Assembly: GCF_001509475.1 (NCBI RefSeq)
Contig: NZ_LLZG01000115.1
Coordinates: forward strand, 62,001-126,000
DNA length: 64,000 nucleotides
From: Streptomyces regalis
Lineage (GTDB): Bacteria > Actinomycetota > Actinomycetes > Streptomycetales > Streptomycetaceae
Direction: 5' to 3'
Shown: in pieces, positions 9,078-16,151 of the stretch
How positions within the stretch are numbered: the first letter of the stretch is position 1
Layout: each line of letters opens with the position of its first letter
Position numbers and translations under genes: made by a program
The notes under the pieces: model-generated
What the model was told of the DNA's origin: nothing
Databases searched by the model: none
The model's input: the letters and a program-made list of their open reading frames with translations, nothing else

Positions 9078-9183
9078 GGCGCTTCCCCCGAGGTCAGATA
9101 CTGCTGGTCGTGGGGAACCTACCCCCGGGGGAAGCACACTTGTCTCAAGTAACGCTCAGAGATCCACAGCCGGATCAGAGCGC

Positions 9184-9789
9184 TCAGAACGTGACGTCCG
9201 AGCACGCGTAGAAGGCGTTGCCCGTGTCGGCGATCGTCCACACCGCGAGGATCACGTGCCGGCCGCTCAGCCCGGACGGCAGCGTGCCGCTGTGGGAGAG
9301 CGTCGCCGGCGGCCGCTGACCGTTGTACGGCACCGTCAGGAACGGGGTGAGGTTGAGGTCGGAGCGGGCCAGGTTGTGGTTCTGGTTCCAGCCCGGCTTG
9401 GTGACGTAGTACTTGAAGTCGGTCGTGGCGTGCATGGCGGTGAACTGCCAGCGGAACGTGTAGCTCTGGCCGCCCGTCACCTTGGTGGCCGGCCATGCGC
9501 CGCCGGACGGTGTCCGTGGCGCGCTGAGCTGGCTGAACTGGCCCAGCCCGGCGTTGCATATCTGACCGTCGGCCGGCCCTGAGCCGGGGAAGCCCTTCGG
9601 GCCCTCGACGCTCTGCGGCTCCCACTGGATCGAGCCACAGTTGGTGACGGTGCCGTTCTGGCAGAGCTTCTGCCGGCTGATGGGGAGGTCGGTGTAGCCG
9701 TGGCCGCTGGCGCCTCCGGTGGAGAGCACGAGGGCCCCGGCCGTGGTGAGTCCGAGTGCGGCGGCGTACCACTTGGTCCTTCTGCGCAT
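9184..9789 (-). CDS. Secreted lytic polysaccharide monooxygenase, family AA10
   Basis: A 201-residue copper enzyme that oxidatively cleaves chitin or cellulose. A signal peptide ends in GASG so that His30 becomes the mature N terminus (HGYTDLPISRQ); with His120 (FTAMHATTDF) it forms the His brace. The C terminus AVWTIADTGNAFYACSDVTF is typical of AA10. No carbohydrate-binding module follows. A GGTCTAGACC palindrome lies 44 bp upstream of the start and looks like a DasR site, which would tie expression to N-acetylglucosamine availability and favours chitin as substrate. Confidence 0.92.
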   Translation of the reverse strand: MRRRTKWYAAALGLTTAGALVLSTGGASGHGYTDLPISRQKLCQNGTVTNCGSIQWEPQSVEGPKGFPGSGPADGQICNAGLGQFSQLSAPRTPSGGAWPATKVTGGQSYTFRWQFTAMHATTDFKYYVTKPGWNQNHNLARSDLNLTPFLTVPYNGQRPPATLSHSGTLPSGLSGRHVILAVWTIADTGNAFYACSDVTF

Positions 9790-9829
9790 GCTGCTGCTCC
9801 TGGGAACGTGGGGGAAGTTCGGTGAGCTT

Positions 9830-9845
9830 GCAGGTCTAGACCAAG
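9830..9845. promoter_or_regulatory. Candidate DasR-responsive element (dre)
   Basis: The core GGTCTAGACC (9833-9842) is a perfect 10-bp palindrome in the context GCAGGTCTAGACCAAG. It matches the known Streptomyces DasR operator consensus (ACTGGTCTAGACCACT) at 13 of 16 positions. It lies upstream of the LPMO gene, as dre sites do before chitinolytic genes. Confidence 0.65.
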
Positions 9846-9955
9846 TCCCAGATTATTGCTGATCCTTGAACATGTCCATACCAATCGGGGGAGATGTTCG
9901 ACGGGCCGTCAGGCGAATGTCGCCATCAGGTGAAATGTCGCCGCCAGGTGAATGT

Positions 9956-11083
9956 CTAGGTGGCCGCCTCCCCCCGCCCCGCGCAGAACGCCACCGTCAA
10001 GTCCTTGACCAGCGCCTTGCGTTCGTAATCGTCGAGCTCGACCAGGCCCCGCACGGTCAGCCGGGTCACCGTGTCCTCCACCGAGTCGACGACCGAGGTG
10101 AGCATGGTCGCCCGGTGCTGCGCGTCCAGCGCGGCGATACTGCGGCGGTGCATGGCGGCGGCGACCTCGGGGGCGTACTCCACCCGCACCGGCCGCACCG
10201 AGAACACCTCGAGCCCGACCGCCCCCGCGTCCCGCACCACCAACCGCGTCAACGCGTCCCCGGCCAACTCGACGGACACCCGCGAGGCGCCCGGCATCTC
10301 CACCGGCACCCGGGCCAGCGCCGCCTCGACGCACTCGCGCAGATACGTCTCATGGTCCTCCACCCCGAGCGTGGCCCGCGCGGTGTCCCGCACCCGCCAC
10401 ACCACCAGCACGACCACGCGCAGCGCGACCCCGTTGCCGTCGGCCGCCTGCATCGGCTCGCTCCGCCAGTGCCGCAGCCGTACGTCGACCCGGCGGCGCA
10501 GCAGCAGCGGGTTGACCCACAGCAGACCGGTGCGCCGGACCGTCCCCCGGTAGCCGCCGAACAGCCCGAGCACCCAGGCCCGCCCGGTCCGCCCCCGCGC
10601 CAGCCCGCCGAGGCCGACGAGCCCGAGGGCCCCGGCTCCTGTGTACGCCGCCCACTGCGCAGGCCCCAGCCCCGCCGCGGACGCCGGCAGTCGCAGCGCC
10701 TCCACCACCAGCGGCGGCAGCACCCCCGCCCACCACGAGGTGGCCAGGCATCCGGCCGCCCCGCACGCCCCGGCGAACACCCCCGCCGATCCGGGCAGCA
10801 CCCGCGCGGGCCGCTCCACCAGCTCGGGGTCGACCTCCGGCTCGGGAGGCGGCTTCGGCTGCACCGGGCGGCGCAGGCGCGGCTGCTCCCCCGTGCCCTG
10901 CCGGCGCGCCACGACCGTCGGCCTGAGCGGGACGGACACCGGGTCGGAGTCGTCACGGAACAGCAGATGGACGGGGATCTCGGTGGTCCCCTCGTTCTGG
11001 ATCAGCCGGGTGGACCGGGCAGGCCCCTCGGCCGACCCGGCGGGCCCCTCGGGCTCGGGCGTGGGTGAAGTGGTCGTGGTCAT
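9956..11083 (-). CDS. SPFH/band-7 domain membrane protein
   Basis: A 375-residue protein. Residues 1-90 are Pro/Gly-rich and cytoplasmic; two hydrophobic segments follow (GVFAGACGAAGCLATSWWAG and AAYTGAGALGLVGLGGLA); then comes an SPFH (stomatin/prohibitin) domain starting GGYRGTVRRTGLLWVNPL with TADGNGV-like and VVWRV strands, and a coiled helical end (VAAAMHRRSIAALDAQHRA). The ATG at 11083 has a GGAGG site. SPFH proteins scaffold membrane microdomains; a specific role is not known. Confidence 0.82.
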   Translation of the reverse strand: MTTTTSPTPEPEGPAGSAEGPARSTRLIQNEGTTEIPVHLLFRDDSDPVSVPLRPTVVARRQGTGEQPRLRRPVQPKPPPEPEVDPELVERPARVLPGSAGVFAGACGAAGCLATSWWAGVLPPLVVEALRLPASAAGLGPAQWAAYTGAGALGLVGLGGLARGRTGRAWVLGLFGGYRGTVRRTGLLWVNPLLLRRRVDVRLRHWRSEPMQAADGNGVALRVVVLVVWRVRDTARATLGVEDHETYLRECVEAALARVPVEMPGASRVSVELAGDALTRLVVRDAGAVGLEVFSVRPVRVEYAPEVAAAMHRRSIAALDAQHRATMLTSVVDSVEDTVTRLTVRGLVELDDYERKALVKDLTVAFCAGRGEAAT

Positions 11084-11140
11084 GCGTGCCTCCAGCCTCC
11101 GCGCCAGATGCGTCACAACAGTGGTGGTCGCGATGTCGGG

Positions 11141-12532
11141 TCACGAGAAGAGCCGCCGCCAGGTCTCCGGCCCCGGATAGCCGTCCGCCGCGCCGCCCCG
11201 CCAGCCCTGGGCGCGCTGGAACGCCTCGACGCCGCGCCGGTCCGCCTCGCCCCAGCGCGGCCCCGGCCCGGTCTTGTAGTGCTTGCCGAACCCCTTCTTC
11301 ACCAGCTGCTTGCCGAGCTGGGTGACGTACTTGTTGCTGACGCCCGGCCGGAACTTCGCCCGCCCCGGATAACCCGGCACCCCGTGCGACGCCGGAGACA
11401 CGGGCGACGCGGGTGATGCGGGGGCACCGTGCCCGCCCAGCCACGTCGCCTGGATGCTCCTGCCCTTGCCCGTCACCAGCAGCGCCCACGTCTGCGGCCC
11501 CGGAAACCCGTCCGCGTCCCGGCCCCGCCAGCCCTGCGCCAGCTGGAAGGCCCGCGTGGCCCTGCGATCCGTCTCCGACCAACGCGGGCCCGGCCCCACC
11601 GTGTAGTACCGGCCGGCGCCGCGCGCGACGAGCATGCGGCCCAACTGGGTGACGTACTTGTTGTTGGCCCCGGGACCGAAATGCGCCCGTCCCGGGTAGG
11701 GCGCCTCGCGCTTGGGATCCTCCGGCTTGGCGGTGTCCGGCTGCCCGGTGTCCGACTCTCCGGTGTCCGAGTGTCCGGAGTCCGGTTTTCCACCTGTCGC
11801 GCCGCCCACGAGGCCCTTGTATCGGTAGGCCAGATAGCGGCCGGAGTGGCTCCAGTAGGCGTATGGGGTGGCCTGCCGGCGGGCATGCGGGCGGGTCGAC
11901 TCGTAGGCGATGTAGTAGGTGTGCGTGTAGTCCGTCCAGCCGCCGAAAATGACGACGTGCGAGCCTTTCTCGGGGTCCGCAGGATTGTGGAACAGCAGAA
12001 TGTCACCGGGCTGCAGGTCCTCCTTGGAGATGCGTACGCCGTACTGATCGAGGCTGCCGGTCCATTCGTTCCCGGGCAGCTTCCAGGCCATCGAGACGAA
12101 GCCGGAACAGTCCTGCCGGTATCCGTCCGACCAGTACTTGGACATGCTGTACGGCACCCTCGCGGCGACCCATTTCTTGGCCCGCCTGATGATCTCCGCG
12201 CGGGTGACCGCGGGCGCCTCGGCCACGCCGCCCGGCTTGACCGGCCTCCCGCCCGGGCCGTGCAGCGGAGCCTTGCCGCCCTGGGGCGTCTCGGGCTCGT
12301 CACCTGCGGGAACGCCCGGCCGGTCGGGGGCGTGGGAGGCGGCGAGGGCCGGGGCCGTGTGACCGACGGCGAGGGTGGTGGAGGCGGCTGCGGCGAGGAT
12401 CAGCGCCCGGTGCGCCGCCGGGTGGCGGCCGGTCGTGGAATGCGGCAGAACGCGTCGCCAGTGAACGCATCCGGGGCAGTCGCAGTCACTCGCCGGATCG
12501 AATTCCTCGAATACCGGAGCCCGAGCCTCCAT
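11141..12532 (-). CDS. Secreted C40 (NlpC/P60-type) peptidase with two peptidoglycan-binding repeats
   Basis: A 463-residue protein. After an unusual Cys-bearing cytoplasmic start (DCDCPGCVHW) comes a signal-like hydrophobic segment (ALILAAAASTTLAVG). Residues around 140-260 form a cysteine-peptidase domain: catalytic Cys in YRQDCSGFVSMAW, the LQPGDILLF strand and His in KGSHVVIFGG. A Ser/Thr/Asp-rich linker with repeated SDTG/PDT units follows, then two related domains of about 70 residues (each with NKYVTQLG, YTVGPGPRW/YKTGPGPRW and AQGWRG), used in actinobacteria for cell-wall binding. A GAGGGG site precedes the ATG at 12532. It probably hydrolyses peptide stems during growth. Confidence 0.85.
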   Translation of the reverse strand: MEARAPVFEEFDPASDCDCPGCVHWRRVLPHSTTGRHPAAHRALILAAAASTTLAVGHTAPALAASHAPDRPGVPAGDEPETPQGGKAPLHGPGGRPVKPGGVAEAPAVTRAEIIRRAKKWVAARVPYSMSKYWSDGYRQDCSGFVSMAWKLPGNEWTGSLDQYGVRISKEDLQPGDILLFHNPADPEKGSHVVIFGGWTDYTHTYYIAYESTRPHARRQATPYAYWSHSGRYLAYRYKGLVGGATGGKPDSGHSDTGESDTGQPDTAKPEDPKREAPYPGRAHFGPGANNKYVTQLGRMLVARGAGRYYTVGPGPRWSETDRRATRAFQLAQGWRGRDADGFPGPQTWALLVTGKGRSIQATWLGGHGAPASPASPVSPASHGVPGYPGRAKFRPGVSNKYVTQLGKQLVKKGFGKHYKTGPGPRWGEADRRGVEAFQRAQGWRGGAADGYPGPETWRRLFS

Positions 12533-12717
12533 GCGATTCCCCTCACACTCCAGTTGCACATGTCCGCGGCTGCACACTCCGTCAGTTTCACAACTGTCTT
12601 CCGGACTCGCATGTTGACGGTCCGAATGGTTTACGGCCGCCCCCGCCTCCCCCGGCCACCCCGCGCCCGCGGTCAGGACCACCCCTGGAGGTCATGTAGA
12701 GTTAACGACGTCAGCAC

Positions 12718-12791
12718 GCGCCGCTAGCTCAGTTGGTTAGAGCAGCTGACTCTTAATCAGCGGGTCCGGGGTTCGAGTCCCTGGCGGCGCA
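12718..12791 (+). tRNA. tRNA-Lys (anticodon CTT), second copy
   Basis: Identical over all 74 bases to the tRNA at 6755. A TAGAGT box at 12697-12702 is a plausible -10 element 15 bp upstream. Its 3' half and trailer are duplicated 147 bp downstream. Confidence 0.97.
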
Positions 12792-12799
12792 CAGACAGC

Positions 12800-12835
12800 A
12801 AGGCCCCTCGCAGACCGCGGGGGGCCCTCGCTTTT
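12800..12835 (+). terminator. tRNA-Lys terminator
   Basis: A GC-rich hairpin (GGCCCCTCGC / GCGGGGGGCC with a 4-base loop region) followed by CTCGCTTTT starts 9 bp after the tRNA. A near copy follows the duplicated tRNA fragment. Confidence 0.8.
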
Positions 12836-12902
12836 CGGGCGAGCCCTCCCCGGCACCGCAGAACGGCTGGGGGTCCGGGGGTTAACCCCCGGGAAATGCA
12901 GC

Positions 12903-12970
12903 ATCAGCGGGTCCGGGGTTCGAGTCCCTGGCGGCGCACAGACAGCAAGGCCCCTCGCAGACCGCGGGGG
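12903..12970 (+). repeat. 68-bp direct repeat of tRNA-Lys 3' half (attachment-site scar)
   Basis: Positions 12903-12970 repeat 12756-12823 base for base: the tRNA from its anticodon 3' strand to the discriminator, the trailer ACAGACAGCA and the first part of the terminator. Similarity continues beyond the exact match. Integrative elements that use tRNA 3' ends leave exactly such direct repeats. Only 79 bp lie between the two copies, so any element has been lost. Peptide-like reading frames ending DPLIKSQLL here are tRNA artefacts. Confidence 0.85.
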
Positions 12971-13010
12971 CCTTCGCTTTTCGGGCTCTGCCGCCCGCAC
13001 CCCCGCCAGT

Positions 13011-13044
13011 CCGGAAGCCCCTCGTGCAAGCGAGGGGCTTCCGG
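13011..13044. terminator. Perfect 14-bp hairpin
   Basis: CCGGAAGCCCCTCG and its exact complement enclose a TGCAAG loop. It lies between the tRNA region and the FadR-type gene, and probably stops tRNA-side transcription. The start codon at 13071 is only 26 bp downstream, so the regulator must be transcribed from within that gap (TACCCT at 13059-13064 could be a -10 of a leaderless mRNA) or by read-through. Confidence 0.7.
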
Positions 13045-13070
13045 TGTGTTTGGCCGGATACCCTCTGGCC

Positions 13071-13787
13071 ATGGCAGCGCGAGATCTCCAGGAGCGGATC
13101 AAGAAGCTCATCATCGACCGCAGGCTGCCCTCCGGGGCCCCGCTGCCGACGGAGCCGGAGCTGATGGCGCATCTCGGTGCCAGCCGGAACTCCGTGCGCG
13201 AGGCGCTCAAGGGGCTGCAGGCGATAGGCATCGTCGAGATCCGGCACGGGTTCGGGACGTACGTCGGCACGATGTCCCTGGCTCCGATGATCGAGGGCCT
13301 CACCTTCCGCACCGTCGCCGGGCACTACCGGGGCGAGGACACCCTGCTCCAGCTGGTGCAGTTGCGGGAGGCCGTGGAGACGGGGCTGGTGGCCCGGCTC
13401 GCGGGACGGATCCCGGACGCCGACCTCGTTGAACTGGACGCGCTCGTCGACCGTATGGAAGAGCAGGCAGCGCACGGCGGCGACGGCATCGCCGAGACCG
13501 ACCGGGCGTTTCACGCCACTCTCTACCGAGGGCTGGACAACGCGCTGCTGGGCGAGGTCATGGAGGCGTTCTGGGACGCCTTCCACCGCGTCCACACCGA
13601 CCTCGGGGGCGCGCCGCAGGATCCGCTGGTCACCTGCCGGCAGCACCGGGAGATCGTGGACGCGGTGCGGTCGGACGATGCGATACGGGCAGAGGAGGCC
13701 ATAAGAGAGCACTTCGGCAACATCCGCGCCCGCGTATCCACAACGGGTACACAACACCCCCACAGGTGCCACAATGAGCGCGTATGA
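13071..13787 (+). CDS. FadR-type GntR transcriptional regulator
   Basis: A 238-residue protein with a GntR winged helix (residues about 5-70: LPTEPELMAHLGASRNSVRE, ALKGLQAIGIVEIRHGFGTYV) and an all-helical FCD effector domain with metal-ligand His residues (DRAFHATLY, CRQHREIVDA, AIREHF). The ATG at 13071 lies shortly after a strong hairpin and there is no clear ribosome site, so a leaderless transcript is likely. It may act on the neighbouring cslA-glxA genes or on distant targets; the sequence does not decide. Confidence 0.85.
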   Translation: MAARDLQERIKKLIIDRRLPSGAPLPTEPELMAHLGASRNSVREALKGLQAIGIVEIRHGFGTYVGTMSLAPMIEGLTFRTVAGHYRGEDTLLQLVQLREAVETGLVARLAGRIPDADLVELDALVDRMEEQAAHGGDGIAETDRAFHATLYRGLDNALLGEVMEAFWDAFHRVHTDLGGAPQDPLVTCRQHREIVDAVRSDDAIRAEEAIREHFGNIRARVSTTGTQHPHRCHNERV

Positions 13788-13806
13788 CCGGTAAACACCT
13801 CGTTTC

Positions 13807-14023
13807 GCATCTTGCGATCATGTGGAACGACGTAGAACCTGGTGGTTGGTTTTTCAAGATGCCGCCGATACGCGGTAGTTGGGGGGCAAGGAGCCGGTTG
13901 CCGGTTTTCGCCGGGGCATAGGGGGCCCCGTTCATGACCGCATGCCGAGGGGGGCATGATGCAACCGGAAGGTCGCTGTTCCATGTCTATGGTGGAGAAG
14001 ATGTGGTGACTGCGGCCCACCAC
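13807..14023 (+). promoter_or_regulatory. Structured leader candidate upstream of cslA
   Basis: The 324 bp between the GntR gene and cslA hold no gene but several nested inverted repeats: GCATCTTG (13807-13814) with CAAGATGC (13855-13862); CCGGTTGC (13894-13901) with GCAACCGG (13961-13968), which encloses a GGGGC/GCCCC hairpin and a CATGCC/GGCATG hairpin; and GTGGTG/CACCAC (14003-14023). The middle block would fold into a closed multibranch junction, the shape of a regulatory RNA. I do not recognise it as a known riboswitch class. Confidence 0.4.
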
Positions 14024-14111
14024 TGATACGCCTGTGGAAGGTCGAGGGGGACCGGAGCAGTCGTAAAGGAACCGACAGACACGCGGTGACCTGCGTGTGG
14101 GGGGATGACTC

Positions 14112-16151
14112 ATGACGTCGACGCCGACGGGCGCCCGGCAGAACTACGACCCGTCTCAGACAACTCAGCTCAGGGTGCCTTCGCAGACTCGGACCGGCGC
14201 GTTCCGCCGGATCAAGAAGACGCTGCCGAAGTACGACTACGAGCACTACAGCCGGTTGGCCGGCCCCCTCACGCAGCCCGACCCGAACAAGCCGTACCGG
14301 GTCCAGTACCGCTCTTTGATCTCGCAGGAGCCGCACCGGATCAGGGTCGCCCTGATGCTGGCGGCCGCTCCGCTGCTGTCGCTGGTCCTGCTGTTCTGGC
14401 TGCTGCAGCCCGAGCACTGGACCGAACGGGACTATCCCGCCTTCGACTTCCTGCCGGCGCTCGACATGGTCATGCTGGTCTCGATCGGTCTGATCGAGTT
14501 CTTCCGCTGCATGAACGTGCTGTCGAACGCGCACGCCACGCTGGTCGCCCGCGACCCGATCCCGGTGGTGCCGGAGACCGGCACGAGAGTGGCCTTCCTC
14601 ACCTCCTTCGTGCCCGGCAAGGAACCGCTGGAGATGGTGACGAAGACCCTGGAGGCGGCCGTCAAGCTGCGCCACCGGGGTCTGATGCACGTCTGGCTGC
14701 TCGACGAGGGCGACGACCCGGAGGTCAAGGAGGTCTGCGCCCGGCTCGGCGTGCACCACTTCTCCCGCAAGGGCATCGCCAAGTGGAACCAGGCCAAGGG
14801 CCCGCACCGCGCCAAGACCAAGCACGGCAACTACAACGCCTGGCTCGACGCGCACGGCGACGACTACGACTTCTTCGCCTCGGTCGACACCGACCACGTG
14901 CCGCTGCCCAACTACCTGGAGCGGATGCTCGGCTTCTTCCGCGACCCGAACGTCGGCTTCGTCATCGGCCCCCAGGTCTACGGCAACTACGACAACTTCG
15001 TCACCAAGGCCGCCGAGTCGCAGCAGTTCCTCTTCCACGCCCTCATCCAGCGCGCCGGCAACCGCTACGGCGCCCCGATGTTCGTGGGTACGTCGAATGC
15101 CGTACGCATCAAGGCACTCAAGCAGATCGGCGGCCTGTACGACTCGATCACCGAGGACATGGCGACCGGCTTCGAGATCCACCGCCACAAGAACCCGGCC
15201 ACGGGCAAGAAGTGGCGGTCCGTGTACACGCCGGACGTGCTCGCCGTCGGTGAGGGCCCGAGCGCCTGGACGGACTTCTTCACCCAGCAGATGCGCTGGT
15301 CGCGAGGGACGTACGAGACGATCCTCAAGCAGTACTGGAAGGGCTGGTACTCGCTGCCGCCGAGCAAGCTCTTCAACTACACGATGATGATCATCTTCTA
15401 CCCGATGTCGGCCCTCAACTGGATCCTGGCGGCGCTGAGTTGTGCGCTGTTCCTGGGCCTGGGCGCCTCGGGTGTGAACATCGACCCGACGATCTGGCTG
15501 ATGCTCTACGGCAACGCCTCCGCGCTGCAGATCGGCCTCTACGTCTGGAACCGCCGGCACAACGTCTCGCCGCACGAGCCGGAGGGCTCCGGCGGTGTGG
15601 CCGGCATGGTGATGTCCGCGCTGTCGGCGCCGCTGTACGCGAAGGCGTTCTTCGACTCCGTGCTGCGTCGCAAGAGCAAGTTCGTCGTCACGCCCAAGGG
15701 CGATTCCGCCAGCCCCGACAGGTGGTTCGCGACCTTCCGGTACCACTGGTACTTCATCGTGATCTTCGGCGCGTCCATCGCCGCCGGGTTCGTGTACGGG
15801 CACTCGCACCCCGCGATGATCACCTGGGCGACGTTCGCCATGCTGATCACCGCGACGCCGATCTTCGCCTGGCGCTACATGCTGCGGCAGGAGAAGAAGA
15901 GGCCCGCGGCGACCGTCCCGGCCCAGCCGGCGCCGGCTCAGCCCGCGGCGTATCAGCCCGCGTCGTACCAGCCGGAGCCACATCCGCAACCGCTGTCCGG
16001 GCAGCACACGCCGCACGCCGGGCACACCCCGCATGCGCCGCACGCCCCGCATGCCCCGCAGCACAAACCGAGTTGGGCCGCTTCTTCCGGCAGCGGCACC
16101 GACCAGACCATGCAGATCGCCCTTGGTGGACTTGGGGGACGTAAGGAATGA
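14112..16151 (+). CDS. cslA: Cellulose-synthase-like glycosyltransferase CslA
   Basis: A 679-residue membrane glycosyltransferase (GT2) that builds the beta-glucan at Streptomyces hyphal tips. Two N-terminal membrane segments (residues about 75-100 and 115-135) lead into the catalytic domain with DEGDD, SVDTDHVP (DxD), TEDMATGF and the QQMRWSRGT product motif (QxxRW); at least four membrane segments follow. The tail is Pro/Gln/His-rich with repeated HAPHAP units, which vary in length between strains in such proteins. A GGGGGGAT stretch ends 6 bp before the ATG. The stop overlaps glxA by four bases, and the order cslA-glxA-GH6 is the conserved tip-glycan locus. Confidence 0.95.
   Translation: MTSTPTGARQNYDPSQTTQLRVPSQTRTGAFRRIKKTLPKYDYEHYSRLAGPLTQPDPNKPYRVQYRSLISQEPHRIRVALMLAAAPLLSLVLLFWLLQPEHWTERDYPAFDFLPALDMVMLVSIGLIEFFRCMNVLSNAHATLVARDPIPVVPETGTRVAFLTSFVPGKEPLEMVTKTLEAAVKLRHRGLMHVWLLDEGDDPEVKEVCARLGVHHFSRKGIAKWNQAKGPHRAKTKHGNYNAWLDAHGDDYDFFASVDTDHVPLPNYLERMLGFFRDPNVGFVIGPQVYGNYDNFVTKAAESQQFLFHALIQRAGNRYGAPMFVGTSNAVRIKALKQIGGLYDSITEDMATGFEIHRHKNPATGKKWRSVYTPDVLAVGEGPSAWTDFFTQQMRWSRGTYETILKQYWKGWYSLPPSKLFNYTMMIIFYPMSALNWILAALSCALFLGLGASGVNIDPTIWLMLYGNASALQIGLYVWNRRHNVSPHEPEGSGGVAGMVMSALSAPLYAKAFFDSVLRRKSKFVVTPKGDSASPDRWFATFRYHWYFIVIFGASIAAGFVYGHSHPAMITWATFAMLITATPIFAWRYMLRQEKKRPAATVPAQPAPAQPAAYQPASYQPEPHPQPLSGQHTPHAGHTPHAPHAPHAPQHKPSWAASSGSGTDQTMQIALGGLGGRKE

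Noticed and set aside
12737..13312. Minus-strand reading frames with PGTRTPDPLIKSQLL-like ends near the tRNA-Lys genes
   Set aside because: This peptide is the translated complement of the tRNA itself, a well-known false gene.
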